Notes: generated by a model from the letters alone, not told the origin. A stretch of 38,831 bases of DNA from Desulfobulbus propionicus (GCA_002747135.1 PDTE01000005.1:1-38831), one strand, 5' to 3'. Positions 26,801-35,771 are shown, numbered from the stretch's first letter. A program made the numbers and translations.

Positions 26801-29233
26801 TCAATCTGTGTAAACAGACCATTTTCCTGTGCTTGAATTGTGCTGATAGGTTAGTTCAAGCCGGGAAGAAGAACCTCGCCCTTTTTCAATACAGGTCATT
26901 GTAAATATCGTCCATTGTCCTTCCTCCTTCAGCAGGGTTACCTTCGGAGCCAGTAGTTTGGAGGTGGAAAACGTTGGATAATGTTTACGAAAGAGTTCCT
27001 GGTAATGCTCTTTCAGCCAGTCTGTTTTGGCATCCAGCGCCAGCTGCTTTTTTTGGTCTGCGAGCCTTTCTTGAATCTTTTTTGTAATACCAACTACATC
27101 CTTGTCTTTCGAAAACGGGCTGCTATCAATAGCCAGTAAGATTTCCCCGGAAAGATCAATGGCCTGGGTCAGGTTGTTCTTTTCCTCTTCCTGAAATACT
27201 TTTTTCTGTATCTGGGCTATCTTGACCATCAGAACAGTTTTTTTGATTCTGCGGATTGATTCAGCCTGTGTTTCGCCGAAGCTGGTGGATTCTTTTTTTA
27301 GAAGTGCAAGGGCATTGTTATATTCCTGAATGGCCTTATCCCATTCTCTGTCATTATAGGCTGCTTTGGCTGTCGAAAGCATATGGTAGAGCTGGGCGTT
27401 GGCCAGTAACTGGCTCAGCCCTCTTTTCCCAACGGATGAAACAGCATCAGGAGCCTCTTCAATAAGCTGCTGTGCCTTTTCCAGGCTCTCTATCGTTTCC
27501 TGCCACTGTTCCTCGGCAAAATATTTTTTGGCGGCATTAAGCTCTTTGTTAAAAACTGAAAAAACGCGTTTGTCGTTTATTTTCTTCTTTAACTGAGTCT
27601 CGGGAAGAGAGTTGGCCAGAGCAAGTGCCTTTTGATAGGCTGCTTCAACTTTCTGCCAGTTTTTGTCTTCTTCTGCCTGGTTGGCTGCTTGAAGAACCTG
27701 TTCAAGTTTAATCTTTTTTTCTGCTTCCTGTATCTTGGCCGCCGCATCAGGCAGTTCATTCTTTTGTGCCAGAGAAGCAGCCTGGATGTAAAGAGCTAAT
27801 GCGCCTGCATAATTGCTTTGGTCAGTCATCTGCTCAGCCTGCTCGACAAGGGTATCCAGCTCCTTCATGGCAGCGGCTTTTTGGGCAGTAACATATTTTC
27901 CTTGGTAGAGCTCCATCCCTTTTTGCTCCATCTGTATGTCCGGGGAATTTTCCAGGGCATCTATTTCCTTTTCCAGCTCTGATTTTCGAAAACTGAGGAC
28001 GGTGAGTCCCTGAATATATCCCGCCGCTTCTTTCAATGCCCGCTTCGCTTCCTGAACATCTTTTTTTTCGAGCATTATCTTGCTGAGTTGCAGGCTTGTC
28101 CGGGCCCGGCTGAGAGCATTCTGATCTTTCAGGTATACACTGATTCCACCAATTACTATTACTCCGGCTACAAGCATGATACCCAGCATCTTGACGGGCA
28201 GTCCAGGTATTGTTATCCGGAATGTAGCTGCTGATTTCTGACCTGTCCTGTTTGTCTGGCCCTTTTTGGTCTTGCTGGTCTTGCCGTTTCCTATGGAAGA
28301 GGCGGGTGCAGCTCCACCTTTTTCCACTTCTGTTTCACTGAACTCGACGAGAGATTGAGCTTGTTTAATTCTCTCTTTCAATCTGTTTACACCAGGGATG
28401 TCATGTGCTATGGCCATGAGATCATTGACGGCTTCAAGGGCTTGACGTGGTTTTCCCTCCTCTTCAAGCTGTTCTGCCAGAACAGACAATTGTTCGCACC
28501 TGGCCAAGCCGTCATTGACTGTATTTTCAAGTGCAAGTACTTCATTGTTTTTTGCCTCGTCAGGAAACTCTGCAAGGTGATGGCTGGCTGTGTTCAGCTG
28601 CTTTTGCCTGACAAGATTACGGATACGTTTAATTTCCTCTTCAAACGATGGAGCAGCGGGCGGTGGCTGCATGTGGAAAGAGTTATCCTGTTTATCTGAG
28701 TCCAGTTCCAGTACAGAAAAGGTCTCTGTAACGAGGGTGTCAACATCTGCCGAGGGGATATCCTGGGCAGAGGTACCATCGACAGAACCGAGGGAATCAA
28801 GAGGAAGTTCATCCTTATGTCGCTGAAACCAGTCTGCTGCTTCCTGGTTAAAGGGGTCTTCCAGGGAAAAAATGCTGCCACATATCATCTCCCCAATATA
28901 TACGATGAGATCAGGCAGTGACGGGTTCTGCTGCCATTTCTCTGCAATTCTGACTGCAGCCGGATCAACATCAGGGTGAAAAATATTGGTCAACGGTGTT
29001 ACTGTCGGGGCAAAGTGCGGATAACCAAAGGGCAGGCTGATATGTACCTTGTGTGACTGTGGTGTTATAATGGTCCCGTTTGCTTCCTTGGCATACCCTT
29101 TAACAGCATACTCTATCTCGTAACTGTCAGGCGGTTGTCCTTCGACTTTGAGAAGACTGATTTTTGGATAGAGCTCAAGAGTCTCTTTAACCTGTTGATA
29201 TTCATTAGAAAATTGTTGAGATCCTGTGGCCAT
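26801..29233 (-). CDS. Membrane protein with N-terminal ubiquitin-conjugating-enzyme-like domain and helical-repeat periplasmic part
   Basis: I do not know its function. With the ATG at 29233 (a TTG at 29257 adds eight residues) it has 810 residues. Residues 8-140 read like a UBC/E2 fold: LPFGYPHFAPTVTPLTNIFHP (the YPF-x-PP and HPN positions), then W100 and the helix EDPFNQEAADWF. The segment after HPD86-88, where E2 enzymes have their catalytic cysteine, is VRIAEKW, with no Cys, so it resembles inactive UEV/RWD relatives. A Pro-rich linker and helices follow (200-300), then a basic Ser/Thr/Lys linker and one membrane span (about 348-368). About 430 residues of TPR-like and coiled-coil helices end in a small beta domain (VTLLKEEGQWTIF...GKWSVYTD). 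It has no operon partners. Confidence 0.8.
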   Translation of the reverse strand: MATGSQQFSNEYQQVKETLELYPKISLLKVEGQPPDSYEIEYAVKGYAKEANGTIITPQSHKVHISLPFGYPHFAPTVTPLTNIFHPDVDPAAVRIAEKWQQNPSLPDLIVYIGEMICGSIFSLEDPFNQEAADWFQRHKDELPLDSLGSVDGTSAQDIPSADVDTLVTETFSVLELDSDKQDNSFHMQPPPAAPSFEEEIKRIRNLVRQKQLNTASHHLAEFPDEAKNNEVLALENTVNDGLARCEQLSVLAEQLEEEGKPRQALEAVNDLMAIAHDIPGVNRLKERIKQAQSLVEFSETEVEKGGAAPASSIGNGKTSKTKKGQTNRTGQKSAATFRITIPGLPVKMLGIMLVAGVIVIGGISVYLKDQNALSRARTSLQLSKIMLEKKDVQEAKRALKEAAGYIQGLTVLSFRKSELEKEIDALENSPDIQMEQKGMELYQGKYVTAQKAAAMKELDTLVEQAEQMTDQSNYAGALALYIQAASLAQKNELPDAAAKIQEAEKKIKLEQVLQAANQAEEDKNWQKVEAAYQKALALANSLPETQLKKKINDKRVFSVFNKELNAAKKYFAEEQWQETIESLEKAQQLIEEAPDAVSSVGKRGLSQLLANAQLYHMLSTAKAAYNDREWDKAIQEYNNALALLKKESTSFGETQAESIRRIKKTVLMVKIAQIQKKVFQEEEKNNLTQAIDLSGEILLAIDSSPFSKDKDVVGITKKIQERLADQKKQLALDAKTDWLKEHYQELFRKHYPTFSTSKLLAPKVTLLKEEGQWTIFTMTCIEKGRGSSSRLELTYQHNSSTGKWSVYTD

Positions 29234-29272
29234 GGAATATCTCGCTGCTGCAGACAAGACGCTGCTCTTAGT

Positions 29273-29383
29273 CCGGATTTCTCATGAACATTTTGTCTTA
29301 TTTGAGAAGAAATACATAAAAAACAAATGGATGTGATGTCAGAGAGCAGGCTCAAATTTTGCCAAAATGTTCAAGAGAAATCC
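29273..29383 (+). mobile_element. F3 element, full-length copy
   Basis: 111 bp. The left arm CCGGATTTCTCATGAACATT and right arm AATGTTCAAGAGAAATCCGG differ at one position as inverted repeats. The interior (GAAGAAATACATAAAAAAC, then GGATGTGATGTCAGAGAGCA) is shared with fragments at 15497 and 35924. It lies 40 bases upstream of the UBC-like gene start. Confidence 0.75.
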
Positions 29384-29464
29384 GGGTTAGTATTTTCGAG
29401 TGTTTACCAAATTATGCAATAGACGGTACTGTTATATTATATTATTTCCAGATACGAGACAAGA

Positions 29465-29510
29465 CGTAACCTGTCACAAGAGCTGTATATCCCCGTTATT
29501 CTCAAATTAT
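29465..29510 (+). repeat. Decayed F5 fragment
   Basis: GTAACCTGTCACAAGAGCTG and CCCCGTTATTCTC echo the F5 left end. This is weak similarity by eye. Confidence 0.35.
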
Positions 29511-29513
29511 GAC

Positions 29514-29672
29514 GTATAACTGGCATGGGTAAGCAGATTTGTTCAGGCGCGATTGACCGCATAGAGGGGCTATAGCAGCCAATCGCGCTTGCCCAAATCT
29601 GGGCAACCTGAAAGCAGGTACAGGCTTAAAAGCAAGTGAAACCAGGGCTATACATGCCCTGTGAGGAGTTAC
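29514..29672 (+). mobile_element. F1 element, near-complete copy
   Basis: The left end is decayed (GTATAACTGGCATGGG). The core GCTATAGCAGCCAATCGC, the internal end CCTGAAAGCAGGTACAGG and the right end GCCCTGTGAGGAGTTAC are clear. No exact target duplication is found. It occupies the gap upstream of the DUF4388-type gene. Confidence 0.72.
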
Positions 29673-29773
29673 GAGAAATTACGGTCTTTCCCTCGAAGAT
29701 TTCTTTTCGGAAAAATGCAGGGCGTGTACAATACAAAGTGGAATAATTATACGCTTATCGGTATCATACATGT

Positions 29774-30415
29774 ATGTCTAATTTTTCTGCACATTTTATA
29801 ATTATTGAAGAGCGCAATTGTCCCCTTTACTCCGTTGGTGAAGGTTTTTCCTTAACCGATAAGACCGTCGAGCTTGCGCCTGGCCGTTCTTCCTGTCTTA
29901 TTTTATTGCGTGAGTTGACAGGAGTGCTTGTAAAGCTGATCCCTTCAGCTGCAACAGGGTTTTCAGCATATCGTGATACTGTGTTTACCTGCGGAGGGTG
30001 TACGGGTCTGGTCAAGTTCAAGCTGACCAGCAGTGCGAAGCAGATCACTTCTGATACAAGCAAACAATCTCAGGCAATAGAGGTAGACAATGCTGATGCA
30101 ATAATGAGCGGGATTATTGAACATATAATGCCTGCTGAACTGCTTCAGTTTTTCCATATGCACCAAAAGACAGGCCGCCTTATTTTTGAGTTTTCTGAAG
30201 AGAAGGCGCGAGTTGCCTTTTGCGACGGTTCTCTTCTGGCTGCACGATACGGGGAACTTGATCTTCACGATGCTGTGTATGCGATCCTTGCCGAAAAACG
30301 GGGGCGGTTCTGCTTTGTGCCCGGTCTTCCTGAATCCGTAAAGGGAGCAAAGGAAATGGGTGATTTTATGATGATTCTGATGGAGGGATTACGACGGATT
30401 GATGAGGAAGAGTGA
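29774..30415 (+). CDS. Two-domain protein with C-terminal DUF4388/PATAN-like domain
   Basis: The 213-residue soluble protein has unknown function. The C-terminal part (about 115-205: ELLQFFHMHQKTGRLIFEF, then VAFCDGSLLAARYGELDLHDA) matches the DUF4388/PATAN pattern, known from two-component and gliding-type regulatory proteins. The N-terminal 95 residues include CPLYSVGEGFSL and a CGGC pair in VFTCGGCTGLVKFKL. That module loosely recalls the small TIGR04076-type family, low certainty. There is no signal peptide or membrane span. It converges on the HAD gene with a 9-base gap. A clear ribosome-binding site is lacking. Confidence 0.75.
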   Translation: MSNFSAHFIIIEERNCPLYSVGEGFSLTDKTVELAPGRSSCLILLRELTGVLVKLIPSAATGFSAYRDTVFTCGGCTGLVKFKLTSSAKQITSDTSKQSQAIEVDNADAIMSGIIEHIMPAELLQFFHMHQKTGRLIFEFSEEKARVAFCDGSLLAARYGELDLHDAVYAILAEKRGRFCFVPGLPESVKGAKEMGDFMMILMEGLRRIDEEE

Positions 30416-30424
30416 CGCTGCTAG

Positions 30425-31063
30425 TTACCTTGAAGGCCTGGTAAAAGGAGGAAGTTGGAGAATTTCCATAAAGCTGCTGACATGATATTTTGCCTCAAGA
30501 GCGGGGCTTTTATAGGCGATCATATCCACCCCGACAGCCTGACAGTGTTTTTGGTCTACCTCTGAATCACCGATATAGAGAGCTTCTTTTCGGCTCACTT
30601 TAAAGGTATCCAGGATCTTGAACAGCGCATCCGGTGCCGGTTTAGATTTTTTTACGTCGTTGGCAGTTACCACCATGTCAAACCAGGGAGTGAGTTCATA
30701 GGTGTCCATGATAATGTCAATTGTCGTACGATTTGTGGAAATTGCCGTATGGTATTTCGATTTGATCAGACGGAGAAATTCATGGAGGTCTGGTTCAACT
30801 CGTATGTATTGCAGGAACCGGCTATAATCAATTTCCTGGCGGAACCGGACAACTTCTTCCATATCAACGTGAGTGTGTTTTCGAAAAATATAACGGGTAG
30901 AATCGCTGGCCTTTAACATGTGGACCATATTCAGTTCCTCTTCCGTCATAAGGGGGCAGGAAAACGACTCAAGCAGAAAATTGTAATAGTTCCTGTTGGC
31001 TTCCCTGGAATCGATCATGACGCCGTCACAATCAAAAATTATTATTTTCAGGTAACTACTCAC
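30425..31063 (-). CDS. HAD-superfamily hydrolase (phosphoglycolate-phosphatase-like)
   Basis: This is a 212-residue haloacid-dehalogenase-type phosphatase. The nucleophile motif IIIFDCDGVMIDS has Asp11 and Asp13. A helical cap follows, then motif II AISTNRT, the lysine in VKKSKPAPDALF and the acidic motif YIGDSEVD. The substrate cannot be read. The start is GTG at 31063. The first codons GTG AGT AGT TAC are the end of an F1 repeat, and the ribosome-binding site AGGGGGAG (31071-31078, 7 bases upstream) also lies in that repeat. The native 5' end was probably replaced by the insertion. Confidence 0.9.
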   Translation of the reverse strand: MSSYLKIIIFDCDGVMIDSREANRNYYNFLLESFSCPLMTEEELNMVHMLKASDSTRYIFRKHTHVDMEEVVRFRQEIDYSRFLQYIRVEPDLHEFLRLIKSKYHTAISTNRTTIDIIMDTYELTPWFDMVVTANDVKKSKPAPDALFKILDTFKVSRKEALYIGDSEVDQKHCQAVGVDMIAYKSPALEAKYHVSSFMEILQLPPFTRPSR

Positions 31064-31200
31064 TGGATATCTCCCCCTATGGTTTTACTTGCTTCAACTC
31101 CGTAACTGCTTTCAGACTGCCCAGATTCGGGTAAGCACGACTGGCAGCTGCAGCCCCTCTGTGCGGCCAATCGTCATCGCCCAAAAATGAGCGGGTCTGG
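31052..31200 (-). mobile_element. F1 element forming the start of the HAD gene
   Basis: It starts GTAACTACTCACTGGATATC and contains CCGTAACTGCTTTCAG and the core GACTGGCAGCTGCAGCCCC. The right part is diverged and the terminal GTTAC is not present before the F5 element begins at 31202. Confidence 0.75.
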
Positions 31201-31201
31201 G

Positions 31202-31385
31202 GTAACCAATCACGGGGTCTGTACTTTAAGCGTTATTCTCTGTTTCTGAGGTGTAACTGGTCACGGGTGCAGCAGAATTGGACAAGCATCATTTCCCGCA
31301 GGTAAGCGAACGAAGTGAGACTCCGTGTACAAGAGTATGCGGGAAACGGTGATCGGGCAAAGATGAAGTGCCCGTGATCAGTTAC
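31202..31385 (+). mobile_element. F5 element, full-length copy with exact 8-bp target duplication
   Basis: 184 bp from GTAACCAATCACGGGG to GCCCGTGATCAGTTAC (inverted ends, GTAAC outermost). It is flanked by GGTCTGGG at 31194-31201 and GGTCTGGG at 31386-31393, an exact 8-bp direct repeat. The interior holds a hairpin (TTTCCCGCA at 31290-31298, TGCGGGAAA about 40 bases later) and an internal GTGTAACTGGTCAC end. No open frame. Confidence 0.9.
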
Positions 31386-31414
31386 GGTCTGGGAGCAGGC
31401 ACCTTCTCAGCACG

Positions 31415-32098
31415 TTATGTGTTGCTGCCAGTGATGCTCGCAAGCCCGCCAAATATTTCATTATTGAGCTGGGTAAAGAAAGTTTCCATAAACAGATGTT
31501 TGTGTCTTGCAATTTTCCGGCCGACCGGAGTGAGCATACTGTCCTTGACCTTGCACATCTTGACCTGGTATTCCCGATACGCGCTGTCTTCAATTGAATA
31601 GGCCTTGGTTGCAGCAGGATCAATTTCCGGGTTATGCAGGCGGGCTCCAACCTGCCCGGCAAAGAGAAAGGCCCGGCCAATACCGACAGCACCAATGGAA
31701 TCAAGTTTATCGGCATCAAAAAGTATTTTTGCTTCCATTGATTCGGGCTTTTCTTTGCCTCGGAAGCGGTGACTGCGGATGCAATGGCAGATCGCTTTAA
31801 TAGTCTGTTCCGGGTATTCCAGTTCCCGGAGTAAAGGTGCTGCCAGTTTTGCACCATGGATGGCATGGCAAATTTTTCCCTTGCTCTCACTTTCAGCTTT
31901 TCGTCCTATGTCGTGCAGAAGAGCGGCACTTCCAAGCACCTGTAGATCAGCCTGCATCTCCCTGCCTATGGCAAGGGCGGTGTGAAACACTCTCAAGCTG
32001 TGCTCAAAATCATGCGGCCCACCTTCTGCCTGACCGTATTGTCGGCTGACAGCAAGTAATGCCTCAAGGTATGGTGCAAGCTCTGGAGGGGTTTCCAT
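31415..32098 (-). CDS. HD-domain metal-dependent phosphohydrolase
   Basis: This 227-residue protein of the HD superfamily is similar in layout to YedJ/YpgQ-type proteins. Metal ligands can be read as His33 (DFEHSLRV), His62-Asp63 (ALLHDIGRK), a following histidine pair (KICHAIHGA) and FDADKLDSIGAVGIGRAF with the final aspartate. Such enzymes hydrolyse nucleotides or related phosphoesters, and the substrate is unknown. It is the last gene of a secDF, YkgJ-type, HD group, 34 bases after the preceding stop. An F5 element lies just beyond its end. Confidence 0.88.
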   Translation of the reverse strand: METPPELAPYLEALLAVSRQYGQAEGGPHDFEHSLRVFHTALAIGREMQADLQVLGSAALLHDIGRKAESESKGKICHAIHGAKLAAPLLRELEYPEQTIKAICHCIRSHRFRGKEKPESMEAKILFDADKLDSIGAVGIGRAFLFAGQVGARLHNPEIDPAATKAYSIEDSAYREYQVKMCKVKDSMLTPVGRKIARHKHLFMETFFTQLNNEIFGGLASITGSNT

Positions 32099-32132
32099 GA
32101 AAAAATCGGTAATGGAGCCAATAAACCCGTGA

Positions 32133-32855
32133 TCAGTTCTGAAAAAATTCCTGTATAAGCCAGGTTATGCCAAGTTGGAGCAGGTGCTCGTCGTCACCAG
32201 CAATGCCTTGCATTTCAAGGGGATTGAAAGGACGATGCAGGGTGATTCTGCCGTCAGCTATCTCCTGGCGGAATGTATCCAGATTGTAGAGGGCAAGCAT
32301 ATACTGGTCAAGCTGCTCTCGGGACGGCTTGAATCCTCTTTGAATACGTTCATGCTGTAGAAGCGGCAGAAGCGCATCATTGGCCCGGTTATAAGCCGTC
32401 ATTTCCTGATTGGTGAAATATCCGGCAATGTCCTGTTCATTGTTTTCAGCAAAGCCCTTGCAATGCGCTTCAGTAAGGAGAATAAACTGCTCCAGTATTT
32501 TTCCGTCTGGCTGGCGCGTTGTTCCCCGTCCTACAGGATAGGCCCTGCAGCTTCCAGGGCGATCGCTGTAGACACTGCAGCCGTCTTCCCTGACAAAAAC
32601 ACAGCTTGCCCTGCCATCATCAACCATGGTGAGGTAGCAAAGCGGGAAAGGCTGACGTTCATCCCACTCAACGATGACGTATTGCTCCAAAAAATGGCCT
32701 GAATGCATTTTCAGCCTGTTTTTCAGACGAAGGGTGTCATAAGGGGTTAAGGCCAGGTCAAGCTCCCTGCAACAATCAGTAAAGCAGGTAACGCCGGGAT
32801 AACACTGAAACTGAAAAGGCTCTGCAGGGTGTAGCGGACGGCAGGTATGGGGCAT
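32133..32855 (-). CDS. YkgJ-family cysteine-cluster (metal-chelating) protein
   Basis: With the ATG at 32855 (a TTG at 32867 adds four residues) the protein has 240 residues. It carries the YkgJ/UPF0153 pattern of conserved cysteines: Cys18, Cys24, Cys28 and Cys29 (CYPGVTCFTDCC), then CSVYSDRPGSCRAYP. These are thought to bind zinc or iron-sulfur. The function is unknown for the family. It begins about 18 bases after the secDF stop codon, so it is in the same transcript. Confidence 0.85.
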   Translation of the reverse strand: MPHTCRPLHPAEPFQFQCYPGVTCFTDCCRELDLALTPYDTLRLKNRLKMHSGHFLEQYVIVEWDERQPFPLCYLTMVDDGRASCVFVREDGCSVYSDRPGSCRAYPVGRGTTRQPDGKILEQFILLTEAHCKGFAENNEQDIAGYFTNQEMTAYNRANDALLPLLQHERIQRGFKPSREQLDQYMLALYNLDTFRQEIADGRITLHRPFNPLEMQGIAGDDEHLLQLGITWLIQEFFQN

Positions 32856-32873
32856 GGAGTCAGTCAATTTCAG

Positions 32874-35432
32874 CTACCTGGTTTTAAGGGAAAGCAATGG
32901 ACTGGCGATGAAGATCGAAGAATAGGTTCCGACCAGGATCCCGATGAGCAAAGCCAGTGAAAAATCATGGATGGATGATCCACCGAGTACCAGCAATGAA
33001 CAGAGAACCAGAGCAGTGGTGAGTGACGTCACGACAGAACGTCCCAGCACCTGGTTGATACTGGTATTGATGACCTTGAAAAGGTCAGGTTTTTCTTCTT
33101 TTCCAAGGTTTTCACGAATTCGGTCAAAGACAACAACCGAGTCATTGAGAGAGTAACCGGCAAGGGTAAGCAGGGCCGTGACAATCAGCAGGGTGATTTC
33201 CATCTGCATAAGCCAGCAGATTCCCAGTACCACCAGAACATCATGAAATGTAGCTGCTGCCGCTGCCAGACCAAAACTGAAATCAAAACGAATGGCAAGA
33301 TAGCACAGCACGCCAAATAATGAGATAGCAATGGCCTGGATAGCCTTGTTTCGAAGCACCTCGGAAATGGATGAGCCAATTTCCGACTGGCTTTCCAGAT
33401 AAAAGCCCTTATCCTGTTGCTGCGTGCTGAGGATGGCGGAAATCTGCTCCCCATAATTGCCAACGGTTTCCTCAGATTTTTTCATTTTTATAATCAGGCG
33501 ATGCTCACCGGTAACTTCCTGGAGATCTATATCGGGAAAGCCTCCTTCCCTGAGGACGGAGCGCACCTCGTCAAGAGTGAAGGCTTGTTCGGCCTTGTAC
33601 TGAAGCAGTGAACCTCCGGAAAAATCCACGCCAAGATTTGCCTGCCCCCGCAGGATCTGGACAAAGGCGATCATACCAGTAAGTACAAGTATCGCAGAAA
33701 TGGTAAAGGCATATTTTCGGGCCTTCATAAAGTCAAAGATTGGATTTTTTATGAGCTGCATGAAATTCAACTTTTTCAGCAGACGAGTTGAATAGAGCGT
33801 TTCATAGACGAGCCTGCTGCAAAAGAGAACAGCAAAGAGATTAAAAATAATACCAAGAGACAGGGTGACGGCAAAACCTTTGATTGGGCCGGTACCAAAA
33901 AGAAAGAGCGCCAGCGCGGTGATCAGGGTGGTGACCTGAGAGTCAACAATGCTCCAGAACGCCTTGTTGTAGCCCGTGTCCACGCCCGTCTTGATGGACT
34001 TGCCCAGCCTGAATTCCTCCCGCATTCGTTCAAACACCAGAACATTGGCATCCACCGCCATGCCGATGGAAAGGATAATACCGGCAATACCTGGCAGGGT
34101 AAGAGTGGCGCTGAGCATGGCGAGCCCGACAAAGAGAAAGAGAATGTTTAAGGCAAGGGAAATGTCGGCAATAATCCCTGAAAGGCGATAGTAGATGATC
34201 ATGAAACCCAGAACCAGTAACGCCCCGAAGAGACCAGAGAGCAGGCCCTTGTTTATGGAGTCCTGGCCAAGGCTGGCGCCAACAGTGAGGTTCTGGATGA
34301 TTTCAACCGGGGCCGGTAAGGCTCCGACCCTGAGAATGATGGCCAGGTCTGTCGCCTCTTCATGGGTAAAACTGCCAGAAATCTGCGCACTTCCTCCCAG
34401 AATACGTTCTCGTATGACCGGTGCTGAGCGGACAACATTATCCAGGACAATCGCAAGCCTTCTGTGTACGTTTTTTTCAGTGATATCAGCAAAAACCTTG
34501 CCGCCGTGGCTGGTTAGGTCCAGGCTGACATAGGGTTCGTTAAAATTGCCGCCTATGCGTACTTGTGCGTTTTTGACCATTTCTCCGGTCATAAGCACCT
34601 GATCTTCCAGCAGGATCGGGCGTTGTATTTCCGCCTTGGTCTGTGGGTCGAATTCTTTTTCAAAATAGATTTGCGTATCTTGAGGCAGTCGGCCGCGCAA
34701 GGCGAGGTTAAGCTTGTCCATGTCGCCGCCAGGCTGCCATTGACCTGCGTCCTCTGCGTCCCGGATCAGTTTGCCGAGGTCGATTCCCGGCTCATCTGAA
34801 ACCAGTTTGAATTCAAGCTGGGCGGTTTTTCCGATCAGCCCTTTCGCCCGGTCAGGGTCCTTCACCCCTGGAAGCTGGATGACGATTTCGTTGTCTCCCT
34901 GGCGGACGATTACCGGCTCGGCCACGCCAAACTGGTCTATCCTGTTGCGGATAATTTCAAGAGACTGGTTCACCGCATTTTTGCGAATGTACTCAATTTC
35001 TTCTGGTTTCAGTTTCAAGGTGATGCGAGGGAAACTCCCCTGTTCGGCTTCGACCTGGATATCAAGATTGGGGAAATCATTGGTAACAATGTTTTTAACC
35101 TCATCAACAGCACCAGTGTTGGGCAGGGTATACACAACCATATCCGGACTGGAGGTCTTCATGCGAACGGCAGATATCTTTTTTTCAGTAAGGCCGTTTT
35201 TAAAATCAGAACCCGCAAGATCAAGTGAATTTTCAATGGCCTTTTCCAGGTCGACCCTTAGGACCAGGTGCATACCGCCCTGTAAATCCAGACCAAGCTT
35301 GAGTCCTTCAGGAGCCAGATATTTTTTCCACCATTGTGGAGCTTTTGGGTAGAATGAGGGGACCAGAGTCATCAGGGAAAACAGGATGAGGGTGAGAACC
35401 AGCCCGATTTTGAGTTTAAGGGAAGTATTCAT
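32874..35432 (-). CDS. secDF: SecDF, fused protein-export membrane protein
   Basis: SecDF uses the proton gradient to complete protein translocation from the periplasmic side of SecYEG. Here SecD and SecF are one 852-residue chain. The SecD half has a first membrane span (about 7-25), GLKLGLDLQGGMHLVL, the large periplasmic P1 domain (about 90-380) and five membrane helices with GMAVDANVLVFERMREE. The SecF half starts near 560 (FDFMKARKYAFTISAI), with VDFSGGSLLQY and TLAGYSLNDSVVVFDRIREN. Many Gram-negatives encode secD and secF separately. yajC is not seen immediately upstream. It is the first gene of the secDF, YkgJ-type, HD group. Confidence 0.95.
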   Translation of the reverse strand: MNTSLKLKIGLVLTLILFSLMTLVPSFYPKAPQWWKKYLAPEGLKLGLDLQGGMHLVLRVDLEKAIENSLDLAGSDFKNGLTEKKISAVRMKTSSPDMVVYTLPNTGAVDEVKNIVTNDFPNLDIQVEAEQGSFPRITLKLKPEEIEYIRKNAVNQSLEIIRNRIDQFGVAEPVIVRQGDNEIVIQLPGVKDPDRAKGLIGKTAQLEFKLVSDEPGIDLGKLIRDAEDAGQWQPGGDMDKLNLALRGRLPQDTQIYFEKEFDPQTKAEIQRPILLEDQVLMTGEMVKNAQVRIGGNFNEPYVSLDLTSHGGKVFADITEKNVHRRLAIVLDNVVRSAPVIRERILGGSAQISGSFTHEEATDLAIILRVGALPAPVEIIQNLTVGASLGQDSINKGLLSGLFGALLVLGFMIIYYRLSGIIADISLALNILFLFVGLAMLSATLTLPGIAGIILSIGMAVDANVLVFERMREEFRLGKSIKTGVDTGYNKAFWSIVDSQVTTLITALALFLFGTGPIKGFAVTLSLGIIFNLFAVLFCSRLVYETLYSTRLLKKLNFMQLIKNPIFDFMKARKYAFTISAILVLTGMIAFVQILRGQANLGVDFSGGSLLQYKAEQAFTLDEVRSVLREGGFPDIDLQEVTGEHRLIIKMKKSEETVGNYGEQISAILSTQQQDKGFYLESQSEIGSSISEVLRNKAIQAIAISLFGVLCYLAIRFDFSFGLAAAAATFHDVLVVLGICWLMQMEITLLIVTALLTLAGYSLNDSVVVFDRIRENLGKEEKPDLFKVINTSINQVLGRSVVTSLTTALVLCSLLVLGGSSIHDFSLALLIGILVGTYSSIFIASPLLSLKTR

Positions 35433-35561
35433 AATGAGTGCAGGCCTTTATTGTGAAAATTTTGAATGTATAAAACCTAAAATTATACGCTGATACAGCG
35501 TTACATGCAATGACCATTTGCATGTTTTTTGCTTTCCAGCCCAGATTTTTCGTTTATATGC

Positions 35562-35655
35562 AAGCCTCTCACTGGAAATGACACCATCTCTTGCCGAAGT
35601 GACGAGCTTTTATGGTTCGTTTGTGGCTGGCGCACCTGATCCGGACATGCTGGCT
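35562..35655 (-). repeat. F6 segment, copy 1
   Basis: About 90 bases shared with 37919-38010 in opposite orientation. The best block on the minus strand is CGAACCATAAAAGCTCGTCA, then CTTCGGCAAG. Both copies can be translated in one frame as P-LAEVTSF-GS-VAG-P-P-ML, so it may be part of an old coding sequence. Confidence 0.5.
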
Positions 35656-35667
35656 GGCCTGGATTTC

Positions 35668-35730
35668 GTAACCAATCACGGGGTCTGTACTTTAAGTGTT
35701 ATTCTCTGTTTCCGAGGTGTAACTGATCAC
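35668..35730 (+). repeat. F5 half-element
   Basis: GTAACCAATCACGGGGTCTG at the left and GAGGTGTAACTGATCAC at the right. It is almost identical to the first 63 bases of the F5 copy at 31202, but the rest is absent. The same half-unit occurs at 13437. Confidence 0.7.
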
Positions 35731-35771
35731 AGGTACTTCATCCTTGCACGATTACACTTTTCCGCATACTC

